From the NCBI RefSeq assembly GCF_910596095.1, contig NC_056540.1:24372501-24436500 (forward strand): DNA of 64,000 bases. The letters run 5' to 3'. The notes under the pieces are model-generated. The model had not been told where the DNA came from and did no database searches. It saw only the letters and a program-made list of their open reading frames with translations. The stretch's first letter is position 1. Each line of letters opens with the position of its first letter. This document shows, one piece after another, positions 25,301-38,196 of this stretch. The DNA comes from Thunnus maccoyii. Taxonomy: Eukaryota; Chordata; Actinopteri; Scombriformes; Scombridae. The position numbers and the translations under genes are program-made.

Positions 25301-26501
25301 GAGGGCTGTCATGATATCAGATTTTCACAACATGAAAAAATTCAAGATAATGATATTATTGCGATATCTATAGAAAATTTGAAAAGAAAATGCTATCAGT
25401 CAAATCTTTAACTTTGTTTATTGTATGTTTTGCTTTTCTGGCAAATGAATTACACTCAAAATACAAGTGTAGGGAGGTGGAAAGAGAGTCGTAACCATAA
25501 CTGTACATGCTACAGAAAATTAATATTTTACTCATTTTTCTAAGAGTATGTGTAGCCGTCTTCCAAAAAAGGCCATTTAGAGACACCAAATAACCCCTGC
25601 TTCAGAGTAACTGAAGCATAAATACATTAGCATAAACTAAACTTTGTGCATATAAAAGAATTGTTATGGTGGAAAAGCAGTTCATATAAAAAGTACATCA
25701 CAGCAAACTATTTATATTTGCACAATTTCAATGTTGTGGCTTTATAAAAAGCAATAAAGCAGCATATGGTCATTTTTGGAATTTCATTGGCTATTTGAAG
25801 CGCCAGTCATTGGCAGAATCTGTTCTTACTGGCTCGGTCTTTATATGGAAGAAGAGGGGCAGGCACCTCCTTTCAGCGTGGACTCTCGTTGGGTATTGAA
25901 GGCTGTGGACAGGACATGAAAGCTCATTGGGTCAAGTGAGGCGTCAATTGAAAGGTCAGAGTGCAACCGCCATTTTGATACAAAGATGTCACTAATGTTT
26001 ACATGATGCAACAGTTTGTGGATATTTATTGATGTAATAATGTGTTTTGGACTAAATATTTTAATGGATTGGATCAACTGAACTTTTGCGAATCTAAGAA
26101 GACCATTTTTGTTGGATTTGCATCAGTCAGCAGAATAATATGAGGCTTCATAGATGAGTAGCATGTATTTTGTAATTGTTTGTTTTTTGGTGGTCTGACA
26201 GAGTCGTTGATTGTACTTGCTGTTGCCATGGTATCTTGAGATGGTTTGCATCAGTCGAATCACAAGAATCTTGGCTTTCCAAAGATGTGTTGCATGGGTA
26301 CCCACTTAAAGACAAGAGTTGTGTACATAACATAGTTGTGTACTTAAAAGTCGCAACATTAAGGGGTTTTAAGAAGCGCTGGATTATTTACACTACATTA
26401 TCATATGTATATTATATTATATTATATTATTATATGATATCAATATTTCATTTTTTAAATATCATGATTATCGTCAATACTGGTATAACGCAACACCCCT
26501 T
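25301..26501. mobile_element. Non-autonomous hAT-like element, unit B
   Basis: Same insertion as 10812-11874, with flanking ATGTCTAC (25293-25300) and GTGTCTAC (26502-26509). It lacks the nested SINE and instead has an internal stretch absent from unit A, including an (ATATT)n run near 26410-26440. No transposase frame. Confidence 0.68.
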
Positions 26502-26509
26502 GTGTCTAC

Positions 26510-27235
26510 AGGCTGTCTGACTGACATCTACATGACTATTGTTAGCTTTGTTGCATCTGTTACACTTTAATCATTGTGATTAGTTCACGAAATCCAGTGA
26601 CCTCATGTTAACTCCAGCATATTTCTAACCTTGCCAGGGTCAACCTGAACAGATGCCTTATCAGCCAAAATAATTGAAAATATATGGGTGTGTGTGAATA
26701 ATTTCAAGTTATGGCATCGTGTTTGCTATTTCTAGCTTCATTACAGGCACCTCTACACATTTATGCTGACAGTTTCACACTATTCTACACTCTGTTGTGG
26801 TAATGTGGCTAGAAACACAGCATTGCTACAGTAAAAAGATCACTGATGGCTAACAAACATGGCTGTAAACACTGTAGGTTTCAAAATATTAAGTAAGTGT
26901 TTTTTTAGAAGTTTTATGAGGAAAGAGTTAAGTATGTCTAAAGGAAGCACGCAGGGTGTTCTGGTAAGAAACAATGAAAATATAACTCTTTGTTTAAAAG
27001 AAATTTACACGGGTCATTTCCTGCCTGTGCCGTGTGCATGTGTTGGTAGGTGGCAATATCCAAACATAAAGGTAAAAGCATTGCTCCATAGCTCCATCTT
27101 TAAATACACACACAGTTGTTAGACAAAGGCATCTATGTTTGTGCTAATCTAAGCAAAACACAAAAACAGGAATTACAGACACAAAGACATTAAACTTAAT
27201 TATAGTTCAAGTGGTCAGAATATAGAGGATACATT
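26510..27235. other. Non-coding block ending at deletion junction
   Basis: Parallels 11883-12600 and then jumps, near 27225-27235, to sequence equivalent to 13894. The missing 1.3 kb would hold promoter, leader, V and I exons of P2. Confidence 0.7.
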
Positions 27236-27286
27236 AGATTATGGCCTTTTAAGAATGTATTATTAGTTTGTTGCTTTCTCCAAAGT

Positions 27287-27650
27287 TTAAAGTCCCCCTC
27301 CACTCAAAAATATGTTCTTCTTCTTGTTACTTCAGCTGGATGTTTGAATGTTAGCATGCAGAATGATGTATGTGCAGACTTGTTGTGATTTTACAACTAG
27401 TTTGGAAGCCAATTCTGGTCCAGTTTGTATCTTACACAAGTGTAGTGTAGAAACTTGAAGCCTTTGGTGCACATACACTGAGAATTGACTCTTTGGTAAA
27501 GGTGGAAACATCTTGCGTCCAGTAGTTGAGCCTTTGAAATGAACAATATTTACATATTCATAGATTTTGAATTTTAAATAAGGGAGAAGGAGTATATATC
27601 ATTACAAAAATTTTAATTAGGTATTTTTTATACTTTTTAAAATTTTTAAG
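27287..27650 (+). mobile_element. MITE copy just right of the P2 deletion junction
   Basis: Equivalent to 13949-14325. Right border approximate. Confidence 0.5.
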
Positions 27651-28676
27651 AAGGTGTCTTAGAGCCCTATTTTAACCGCACAAGTGCAACAACAAGTGCA
27701 GCATGGTAGGTGCACTGACTGTGTGGGCGTCTTCATGCACACGTGCAATTTTGGTTCTGTATGTGCAGCAGCACCAAGTGCAAAAAGGCTGGGTGAGGGT
27801 GAATAAAGATCAGTCGGTGTAGTGATTATTAAATACTCTCTCAGCCAGTCACATTCATGGTCTCAGCTCAGAAACAGCTGTGCCAATCACAGTTAAACAT
27901 GATAATGAGAGATGAACAGAGGGAAAACTTTTCTTCAGGAAATGTCTGCACCACACCATGAACACTCATCACCACAAATCTGTAGCCAAAGACAGATGGT
28001 GTAGGATTTTATATCAGTTAGTTAGGCTACTATGATAGTGATAGAAATGAAAACAAAAAAATTGGTGAAGATGTTTATATAATTGAATCGGACCAACACT
28101 ATTTCATCCATAATTCTAATCAAATTCCAACCAAAATAAAACAACTTGCTTTGTGCTCCTTCATTTGAATGAAACTCACACCTGTGCACCATGTATTCTG
28201 CCACACAGACAGGTAAAGTGAGTTTCAAGGTCAGGAAAATACCAAACAGTCGGGGCACTGGTTGGTCTTGCATCTCCACAAAAATAGGGCCTGGTGTCTT
28301 AATGTTAATAAGAACATGATGCGAAAAGTCAACAAAATCTAATAATTATCCCATTATGTAAGTTTGTCATTCAGAAATATTGAAAAAGGATTAATTCATC
28401 CATAATAATACTTCATGCATACATTGTTTTTCACCCAAAACTCAAATGAAATAAGATCATACTACTAAATACTATAAATATTCTAGTAAACATACACATA
28501 GAAAGTAAAAGTAAAAAGAGTAAAATACTTAAATACTTCCAACAGTAATTCAACAATTATTTAGATTGTTGACAAAATGTAATTATTCTCACTCAGTTTC
28601 TAATAGCAAATGATTACTCCTGATAGTCCATTAATAAATAATGTTTAATGTGTCCTTGGAAATATTTTGGTTCCAG
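27651..28676. other. Former intron of P2
   Basis: Aligns with the P1 intron between I and membrane exons. One extra block near 28252-28312 relative to P1 also occurs near P5. No exon seen. Confidence 0.55.
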
Positions 28677-28826
28677 GATCAGAGTTGGATCCAGTTGTTC
28701 TTGTACTTGGAGCACTGTTGGCCTGCTGTGTGACTGTGATTGCCGTTCTCATTTTCTTCATTAATGGGAGGAGAGTTTGTGAACATTGCAACATTAGGTT
28801 CACTATATTTTACTTTTTTGTTTCAG

Positions 28827-29030
28827 TTAAAGTCCCCTCCACTCAAAATGTGTTTTTCTTTTTGTCACTTCATTTGGATGTTGGACCTTCACAGTGCAGA
28901 ATGATGTATGTGCAGAGTTTGACACTCAAATGCTGGATTCACATTCATCTGCTGAAGTGGGAGAGTTTCTCTGTGCTCACCTTAAATCTGAGTTTAAAGG
29001 ACATGGCTGGCCATTTTATATATTTGTCTT
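28827..29030 (+). mobile_element. Short MITE copy after the P2 membrane exon
   Basis: Begins TTAAAGTCCCCTCCACTC; equivalent to 15445-15640. Confidence 0.5.
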
Positions 29031-29461
29031 ATTGTCAACAATTTACATGCACAGAAACCAAACCAACAATGAATTAATCCCACTTACAAGTATTTTCTGT
29101 GTATCCAAATCCTATTCGTCTGTGCTGTAGACTTCCATAGTTATCCAAAAACTATTAAAAACATGTCAATGAGCCACATTGTTGCATGGTGACATGTTTA
29201 TTCATTATGAAGAGTTTGGGCACAGTAGTTTGTTCAGAAATGGCTCCAAAGACTAATAACAGCATCTTCAGTGAGTGTTAGATGTTGCTTTTTCATTGTT
29301 TGTCACTATTACAATTAAAAAGTGTCAAAATAAAATACATCTTTGTGAACATTATTTTTTGTAGTGTTACAATATTGTAAACGTTTAAGAAGTGAACCAT
29401 TTTATGAGGTCACTATAAAGTATTTATATTTTTGTCAAATTATATTAATTTCCCAAACTAG

Positions 29462-29943
29462 CTTCTACCAAAGAAGGGTTAGAGCAGAAGAAAGACAATG
29501 TTTTGGAATGGCCGAGTCAAAGTCCTGACCTTAATCCTAAAGAAATGCTGTGGAAGGACCTGAAGCAGGCAGTTCATGCAAAGACACCCACCAACACTCC
29601 TGAATTGAGACTATTCTGTAAGGAGGAATGGGCTAAAATTCCTCCAGGCAAATGTGCAGAGCTGATAAACAGTTACTGGAAACGAAAGTTATTGTTGCAA
29701 AAAAGGGTCACAACAGTTACTGAAAGCAAGGGTTCACATAATTTTGCCTCCCACAAATATGTAAGTTTGGATAATTTTCCTTAATAAATAGATGAAAAGG
29801 GTTTTTTTTTGTCTCATTTGTTTAATTGGGTTCACTTTATCTAATTTTAGGACTTGTGTAAATATCTGATCATGTTTTAGGTCATATTTATGCAGAAATA
29901 CAGAAAAATCTAAAGGGTTCACAAATTTTCAAGCAGCACTGTA
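29462..29943 (+). mobile_element. Tc1/mariner 3' fragment in P2 intron
   Basis: Same insertion as 16073-16549, with QSPDLNPKEMLW and the CAAGCAGCACTGTA end. Confidence 0.8.
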
Positions 29944-30616
29944 TATGTGTATTGAACATTTAAGTTCACATTTTACATGATGTCACAATCCAGTTTTCAA
30001 TGAGCAAAGCTCTTCACTAGTGTCTGCTCAGTGCTCAGGGGCCACAAGGGACTGAAGCTGGGCACATCACAAGTGTATAACTGTAACATGAAGACCTTAT
30101 GAATGTGATCAAAGTCTTGTTTTGTTCATTTCTGTTTTTTAATGAGACACAAAGTTCCCTGATATGACATCAGTAAACATATTCCCACTGTGAACACACT
30201 CAAAGTTTTACTTTTATTAACAGGAGCAGCAGGAGCTTCTCATAATCTTGAAACATCAACCGTGGATCAATCAAACAACCTGGTAATTATGCTTCTGGTA
30301 AATATTCATGACAGAGGAATGAATAATCAATAACACATTTCACATTTAGGCTAATGACACTGATTAAATAAGCCATCTAAGGGAGTAACTTTATTGTTTA
30401 GGTAATGATGTTGCGGTTGTAATCTCTACATTATTTAATAACACACAAATACTTTATGTTTTACAGGATGGTGAAGCAAAGGCAGTGAACTATGCAATGC
30501 TGGATTTACCCACAATTAAAGTGAAAAGAGGGAATAAAATGAGGAGAGAGAACACACAGTGTGTTTACTCTGATGTTAGATCAGATTACCACAACCAGCG
30601 ACACCCCTCTCTATAG

Positions 30617-31370
30617 GCAGAGCAGGACCTTTACACTGCTCCCCAACTCTCTGCAGAGGTCCATAGCTTAGCTCGTTTTAGAGTTACAGTATAATGTGCA
30701 CAGACAGCGATAGGAGGAAGTTGAACATCAGTCAGAATGTGTTTTCTGAAAAGTGTTGCACCCAGCAGATTTCCAGACAGACTGCTCTCAAAAGTTGAGA
30801 AAGATTCAGTTCTTGAGAAAAATGAATAATCTCAACTGCTTTTCTTTTCAACATTCAAATTTCATGATGCATATTTGTTTATTTAAAACTAAAGTAAAAC
30901 ATGGACACAAACATAAATTTCATTGCATCACACTGATAATAGATGAGGGTCATATGAGATGTTCAAGCCTGAAAGGTGCAGATCAGAAAGAAGAGGCAAA
31001 TAAGAAACTCTCCTAATGGCTCATTAATTTCAAACCAACTCTTTTAAGATTAATCTTTAAAAGCCAGTTTGGGTGTCATCAAAAGCTTGGAAAAATGCTT
31101 AAGTCTATCCCAAAATGTTTAACTATTAAATGTTCTTATTTTTGCATTGTGATTATTCATTTCCCTTTTTGAGGTAATAAGATTCAAATATATTAAACAA
31201 TGATACAAACAGAATGATACACAAAACATATTTCATCCAAAATTAAAAATCATGTTACAGAGTTCAGAGGTGAAAGGCATGTACTAGAGCAGCTTAAACA
31301 CTATTTTCACAGATAATGTGACAGAAAACTTTATATGAGAAACAATCTGGTGTGTGAATTAATCTGACCA
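30617..31370. other. Convergent 3' region between P2 and gene C
   Basis: 3' UTR-type sequence; the 64-codon frame seen after P0 and P1 is shifted here by loss of two bases near 30738. Confidence 0.5.
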
Positions 31371-33157
31371 CTAAACCCTGACAGTATTATAGACACAGTT
31401 TTCTTCTGCTGCTTTTGCATTTCTTCTCCCTGTTTTGCCAGCTCTCGTCTTGGTAAAGGTTGGTGCAGAATAAACCAATGAGTTCTCATATCTCTGGAAA
31501 TAAATCCCAAAATATTGTGAGATGGTAAGTCAACGTAAAGACGTGCAAACAGATAAAACATGCTTTTCAAATTACATATTATCTTTAAATTCCTTACCTG
31601 CTGACTTTGTTGACCACCACTGGCTGTTTCAGTATTTGTTTGCAAAGAAACAGCAGCTGGATTATAAAATAATAATAACATGACTTATACACAGCTCTGA
31701 TGTCAATCTAAAGATGTTATAGCTGTTTTTAAATAATGTTTGATAGATTAATGATCCAACAATCACAAGATTTTCTCTTGATGCAATATATGAGGAAGGC
31801 TGTTACAACCAGACTTATAGCCAAAGCAGCACACAGCAGGTAGATAATTGTGTTGGCCTTCTGTAAATTCCACCTGCTGACAACTGAAGCTTTATGAAAA
31901 AAAGAAATAAAATAAATAATTTAAGGTTACGAAATAGCTATAACTAATCTACGCTATTTGATAAGATGATACGAAGAAGAATAAATGTTTTTTGATCTAA
32001 ATGTATTGTACGTAACCCCTAATAAAACACATAGATAGGATAATTTCACCACTATAGAGAAATGAATTTACCTTCAATGTCCAGTTTTGTTCCATTTCCA
32101 AATAATATCTCCCCACATGTGGCCACAGCACAGTAGTAAGTCCCAGCATCAGAGGAGTTGATGTTCTTAGAGAAGCTGTAGACACATTTATGTGGAGAGC
32201 GAGTCTCAGGACTCTTTTCACATTCATCACCACTGTTTCCATGAGCATAAATAAAACTAGGATGAGATTCATCTGATCCAGCTCTGAACCAGTACACTCT
32301 GTCTTCTACTGGACACTTTTTATTCTCAGAGTCAGAGAGCACTGAACACTGGAGAGTCACAGTGTCTCCTGGACGGACTGGATCAGATGGAAAGTTTTGA
32401 GTGATGGCAGTGATATCAGGTTCTGGTCCTGGGGAAGTGAAAATACAAATTATGAACATGTTTTAGTCACTTTATGAAAAAAGTAGTCACATTCATTCAT
32501 ATATGAAAAACACTTACTTATAAACTACGGAAACATTAAAATATAAAAATGTAAATTGCTATAAATGGTGTTGAATGTAAGCAGATAAGCTGATGATTAC
32601 ATATAAGGAACATGAAATCTTTGCTCACTGACTTTTATTTACCTTTAATCCTCAGAAATGTTCCTTTCAATATTGTCATGGTAAGTTGGTCTACTTTTAT
32701 ACAGTAATAAAGTCCAGCATCGCTTAGCTTAGCTTTATTAATATGCAGGACAAATTTTCCAGGCTCTTGTTTTGCTGTAATGCCATTAGTCTTATCAACA
32801 CCATCATAATCAAAGGCAAATGTTCCTCCCAAGAATTCAGGTACATTTCCAGCAACAAGCCTGATCCAGAACAAGGTTGTTGCTTCAGACTCAGCTCTCT
32901 GGCGGGTACATGTCAGAGTCGCATCATCTCCAACACCAATAGTCTTTGTCACAAAGATCTGATTGTCTGCGCATCCTGAAAAATAGATAAAAATAAACAC
33001 AGAGCAATAATAAACAACATATATAGAATCATATATGCTTTCTGCTAAATTGCTGCAAGAAGATGACTATATAACTGAAATATATCTGGAGTAAAGCTGA
33101 CTTTATATACTTACGCCCAACTCTGAGCATGAGCAGGATATAAAATCCAAACAGCAT
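31371..33157 (-). CDS. NITR gene C, tail splice donor deleted
   Basis: Exons: leader 33157-33115, V 32975-32643, I 32428-32072, membrane from 31883. All are open, with LTC, WIRL, DAGLYYC and then LQC, VYWFRAGS, DAGTYYC, FGNGTK. About 30 bp present in other copies are missing at 31754/31755, removing the end of the membrane exon and its GT donor. Read-through adds IINLSNII after CDCW and stops at 31731-31729, giving 295 aa without a tyrosine motif. The tail exons remain downstream (31656-31598 and 31493-31371). The latter encodes LVYSAP, where proline replaces the ITIM +3 residue, and CVYNTV. Without a donor they should be skipped unless a cryptic site is used. It may be a tail-less receptor or a young pseudogene. 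Confidence 0.82.
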
Positions 33158-33310
33158 TTTCTTGTTAATTCACGTAAGAAAACAGTTAATTTAAACAGGA
33201 TCAGAAGATGATCTGCCTTAATGTAATCATATGAAATGGGAGGGAACAATTTCAAAACAATCTGATTGGCTGCTCGTTATGTTGACGTTTCCATGTACTA
33301 CCACAGTGGA
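33158..33310 (-). promoter_or_regulatory. Putative promoter of gene C
   Basis: CCAAT complement at 33265-33269 and RUNX-like complement at 33300-33305. The promoter looks intact despite the tail defect. Confidence 0.45.
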
Positions 33311-33961
33311 AATAATATCAAACATCTTTCCAACCTAAACACATGAAACAACACCAACAGTGAGCTTTTGTTTCATGTTTCATGGTGGGTTTCTATTACT
33401 GACACTGAGAGTAAACACAAGAGATGATTTCATTCAATCTTGATGTGAACTGCAATAACCTGAAACACTCTTCTTCATAACATTTTGTCTAGATTTCTAC
33501 GATATTTGGATAGACTTTTCAGCCAATAGTTATGGTCAAGTTGTTTAGGACACACACAAAAACCACCATAAATTGGATTTAATTTATCTTGTTGGGGTCA
33601 TGTATCAAGAAAGGATGATTTGTCAGATTTTCATTTGTGAGAAGAAGAAGTGATGTTTTTAGAGCTTTTTTAGTGGTCATTACTACCATATTTATTGGCC
33701 AGTAGCCTGGTTTCCAGAGTCCCTAAAAACATAGCAGGTGCTTTTTTTGTGATTTATGGGGTGATATATTGTCCATTTCCAGCATGATTTATTTCAGTCT
33801 TTTGTCTATACTAACCCTATAAACTCAAAATCAAACCAAAAGATGTTCAGAGACATCTTTCCAAACAAAACTTTGATGTTGAATAATTCTGCAAACCCAA
33901 GATTATGTTTAATGGTGGAGATTTCAATTGTTCATTTTTTTTTAATCATTATTACAGCAAC

Positions 33962-34463
33962 TTAAAGTCCCCCTCCACTCAAAAATGTTTTTTGCTTCTT
34001 GTTCCTTCAGTTGGATGTTTGGCCTTCACTGTGCAGAGTTTGACACTAGAAGGCTGTTTTCACATTCATCCACTAAAGAGGGAAAGTTTCTATGTGCTTG
34101 TTGAAAATCTGAGTTTAAGGGGTGGGCCTACGAGCATGATTTGTGACATCACAAGTCTTTTGTAAACTAATGTAGTCCAATTTATACAAGTGTGATGTGG
34201 ACACTTGAAGCCTCCAGTGCACATACACAGAGAATCGACTTTCTGTGAAGAAAGGGACATCTTGTTTCCAGCAGTTAAAATTTTGAAATGAACAATATTT
34301 ACATAGTCATAGATTTTCAGTGAGGGAGAAGGAGGAGATGTTATTTTAAGCATTTTAATGAGGTAATTGGACTTTTTTGTGGTAAAACAAATTAGATACA
34401 CATTATTGTTCCAAGCAGAGTATTGTTTATATATCTTACAACATGTCTGGAGGGGATCTTTAA
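33962..34463 (+). mobile_element. Longest uninterrupted MITE copy
   Basis: Begins TTAAAGTCCCCCTCCACTC and ends CTGGAGGGGATCTTTAA; about 500 bp, the fullest copy without a nested insertion. Carries the internal part (GGGGTGGGCCTACGAGCATG) missing from the 300-bp copies. Confidence 0.6.
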
Positions 34464-35221
34464 ATAAAACTACTTGTTTAAGGTTAAGGAAAGATGATTA
34501 TGACAGCAAATAAACCACAGTATGATGACAGACATACTATGACAGATGTCTGGCAGATGACAGACACAATGCTTCATGAACGACACACTACTTCCTGCAC
34601 TGGAACTGAACATTAGCACTGGATGTTAATTTCAGTACCCACTGCAGAAATGTCTACATAATTCTTAGTACTTATTGCCATGTTCAAGATGTGCATTTTA
34701 GAATGGTAGGATTCATATAAAAATGACAATATTGCCTTTCAATGAGCATTAAACATAAAATAGTGATGTCTTTTATTGATCAAATAGGTTTGTGCTGCAG
34801 CATGGCACCAACATTTCCAGGGATGGGATTAGATGGGATTTTTTCAAAACATATGTAAATTGCTCTTTCTGTACATCACTGCAGTCTTTTAGTGAAAGTC
34901 AGATGACTCAAGAAGCAGAAGATAACGTTTACAATAACATTTTCAGCTAAATGTTAATGTTAAATGAAGTACTGATGCCATTAGCTTATCAATATAAACA
35001 TCACACATAATATATCTGTAAATATAGAGGCCTATGTGTCCTGGTCTGACGTCAAATTCTGCAACAATGTCTGTAGCACTCAGTTAAATAGGAAATTGTG
35101 TAAATTTAAAAAATGCATCCAGCCATTGGCCACACTGACAGACAAATAAGATGGACTGTCTTAAATATTGTTGGAGGAAGGGGACTTGTGTGAAAAGGGG
35201 AGAAAATCACAAATAAAATAA

Positions 35222-35290
35222 CCCAGCTGAGATTTGAACCCAAGACCTTGTTGTTGTGAGGCAGCATGTTAATCACTGAGAGACTATCCC
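35222..35290 (-). repeat. tRNA-like segment, unit C
   Basis: Complement reads GGTTCAAATCTC (35228-35239) after a CTCAGTGATTAACATGC stretch, the best A-box match of the five copies. Confidence 0.5.
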
Positions 35291-35499
35291 AAAAGGGCGT
35301 TTTTTGTGATAAAAGGAAGCTTTTCACATGCAGTAAGATAGTAAAATACCACCTTGCTACCCCATGAACAGTGATGGACACATTCACAATAACAAGACAG
35401 AAACAGCTGACACTATAATGCAGTCAAGTGCAACACTACAGGCTCTGGTATCAAATAAAAAGACAAAAGGGGAGGTTTCTAACACTATGTCCTTCACCT

Positions 35500-37290
35500 A
35501 CTTTTTTTATGTATGTATTTTTTGGGACCATGTACAGTGTTAAACATACATGTTACCATTTGATGTGCTATACCAGAGTTAGCTTATAGCTAATTTTCAT
35601 CTGCAGTCCCTTAGACAGGTCACAACAACAGCACAATAACAAACAGTACAAAGCAAAGAACACACAGGACACATAATACAAAATACAAAGCTACACACAA
35701 TAGGACATCACATACAGCCACAATGTCAACTAGAAATTAATAATGTAAGCTTGTCAAATTAAAGGAAGATTATTTGTATTTACGAGAAGACCATGAGATG
35801 AAATTCAGAATCAGTGATTACAGAGCTGAGTAGTTTTTAGCAGACTTTTTAATTTGGTTTTAAACGTACTGATGGAACTGCAGCTCTTCATATCATCAGG
35901 TCAGACGTTCCACTGAGTTGTGGCTTTCACAGAGAAGGCTGATTGCCCAAGTCACATGGTGAAGGAGGGGCCAAACCATTTAAAATTTTCATAAACTAGG
36001 CACAAATTTGAGAATAATCTAAAATTATGTTCCCAGTACCCTACAATGATGGAAATGCATTGGCTTTTTGTACAGAGTTCTTAGAGTTTGTTTGTATAAG
36101 GACTCAAAAGGTCTTATGGCATTTTCTCCAGCCTGCCCCCAACATGTGATGCAATAAGACATATGGGAAAGAATCATAGCATGCATAAATATCTTGGCTA
36201 CGTCCAAAGAGAGACAGTTTGTAATATGTCTAAAATTTGCTAAATTGTACTTTATGGTTTTAACTATTTTTTAAAACATGTTCCTTAAAGTTCAAATTTG
36301 GATCCAGTGTCACACCAAGATATTTAAAATCAGTGACTATGTCAATCCTTTCACCTTTGATGAGAATATCAGCGTTAGGAGGTTGAACCATGGTTTTAGA
36401 GAAAAAAACATATCTTTTGTCTTGTTTACATTTAGACTCAGACATGATTGATCAAGCAAATGTGTGATCCTTTCCAATGCAATTGTTAGTTTAGCAGCAG
36501 CCAACTCAGCTGTTTTTGTATGTGTGTACTCAAAAGTGTCATCTGCATGCATAGGCTAAATAATAGGGGACCTAACACTGACCCTTGTGGAACACCTATT
36601 GTGCATTTCATGTTAATGGACAGCGTCACAAATTTGAACACATCCTATTATATAAATATGAGGACATCCGTGTCAGTGCTCTAGATGAGAATTTAAATTT
36701 AGAGAGTTTTGATATTAAAACATCATGATTGACTGTGTCAAATGCTTTACTCAGATCTAAAAACACAGCATCAACTACTCCTCCTTTATCAAGTCTTGAT
36801 TTAATTTGCTCTGTGTAAGTGCAAGGTAGCAGTTTCAGTGGAATGATTTGCTCTAAAGCCAAATTGCATACGATGTAGACCAAAATTGCTTGTATCAAGA
36901 AATTTTGCCTGTAGTTCAATGACAACTTTCTCAGCAACCTTAGAGTGTACTGGCAGTATACTTATTGGTCTGTAGTTACCTAAAAATAGGTGTGACAATT
37001 GGCACATTTCCAGTCATCAGTAAAGGAGCTGTGTTTAAAAGAGTTAATTAAATGAGCAATGGGGGGTGTTAAAATATCTTTGTGTAATTTAACAAACATG
37101 GTGTCAAATTGGAAAGCATCTCTACATTTGGAGCTTTTTAAGGAACTGATTATTTTGTTTACTTGTAACTCATTAGTCTCTACTGGCTCGAAAACCTGGC
37201 CTGTAGCATCTATAGGAACAATATCCAGTTTCCTTTTCATATTTTTTTTCCCTAGCTCATATACAGACTCAAGAAATAATACATATATAT
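35500..37290 (-). mobile_element. Second LINE type, reverse transcriptase fragment
   Basis: Minus-strand non-LTR retrotransposon in broken frames: NYRPISILPVHSKVAEK near 36980-36930, FGFRANHSTETA near 36860-36825, VFLDLSKAFDTVNHD near 36770-36725, MHADDT near 36552-36535 (catalytic AD-D box), and C-terminal FKYLGVTLDPNLN near 36340-36300 and SHMSYCITCWG near 36165-36135. Distinct in sequence from the L2-like copies. Low-complexity A/T tract near 35500 marks its probable 3' end. It lies where most of plus-strand gene P3 should be. Confidence 0.85.
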
Positions 37291-37304
37291 TTTATTTTTT
37301 GCAG

Positions 37305-37453
37305 GATGGTGAAGCAAAAGCAGTGAACTGTGCAGCGCTGGATTTACCCACATGAAAGTGAAAAGAGAGAGTAAAATGAGGAGAGAGAACACACAGTGTG
37401 TTTACTCTGATGTTAGATCAGATTACCACAACCAGCAACACCCCTCTCTATAA
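37305..37453 (+). pseudogene. NITR P3: isolated terminal tail exon
   Basis: After an intact TTTTTTGCAG acceptor, reads DGEAKAVNCAALDLPT then TGA (37353-37355). The ITIM tyrosine is cysteine (NCAAL for NYAAL), and a small deletion shifts the frame after CCCACA. The rest of the 150-nt exon is present to about 37453 but out of frame. No other P3 exon is found between gene C and here; the LINE fills the gap. Confidence 0.88.
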
Positions 37454-38196
37454 GCAGAGCAGGACCTTTACACTGCTCCCCAACTCTCTGCAGAGGTCTG
37501 TAGCTTAGCTTGTTTTAGAGTTACAGTATAATGTGCACAGACAGCGATAGGAGGAAGTTGAACATCAGTCAGAATGTGTTTTCTGAAAAGTGTTGCACCC
37601 AGCAGATTTCCAGACAGACTGCTCTCAAAAGTTGAGAAAGATTCAGTTCTTGAGAAAAACAAACAATCTCAACTGCTTTTCTTTTCAACATTCAAATTTC
37701 ATGATGCATATTTGTTTATTTAAAACTAAAGTAAAACTTGTACACAAACATCAATTTCATGGCAATGATAATAGATGAGCGTCATATAGGAAACTCTCCT
37801 CATGGCTAATTCATTTCAAACCAACTCTTTCAAGATGAATCTTTTAAAAAGCCAGTTTGGGTGTCATCACAAGCTTGAAACATTAAACAACATTTAAAAG
37901 ATATAGTATGCCAAAGGCTATTCTAAATGTTTAACTATTAAACTATTAACTATTACTTATTTTTGCATCATGATGATTCATTTTCTTTTTTGAAGTAATA
38001 AGATTCAAATATATTAAACGATGATACAAACAGAATGATACACAGAACATATTTCATCCAAAATTAAAAATCATTATGTTACAGAGTTCAGAGGTGAAAG
38101 GCATGTGCTAAAGCAGCTTAAACTCTATTTTCACAGATAATGTGACAGAAAAAACTTAATATTAGAAACAATCTGGTGTGTGAATTAATCTGACCA
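37454..38196. other. Convergent 3' region between P3 and gene D
   Basis: Duplicate of the other 3'-3' spacers; no gene seen. Confidence 0.5.

Larger units (their letters stand above)
28677..30616 (+). pseudogene. NITR P2 remnant: membrane and tail exons only
   Basis: Membrane exon 28677-28793, tail exon 30224-30282 and terminal exon 30467-30616 are recognisable and in phase with P1. The terminal exon keeps VNYAML and CVYSDV. No leader, V or I exon exists between 27235 and 28676, and the membrane exon ends in ACATTAGGTT where P1, P4 and P5 have ACGGTAGGTT, so the GT donor is gone. With no ectodomain, promoter or donor the copy should not make a receptor. Confidence 0.88.
33311..35500. other. 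Upstream flank of gene C
   Basis: Mosaic of blocks shared with units A/B and D/E. Lacks the L2 LINE of A and B, giving an empty-site reference near 34675. Contains a MITE and a tRNA-like segment; no gene. Confidence 0.5.
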
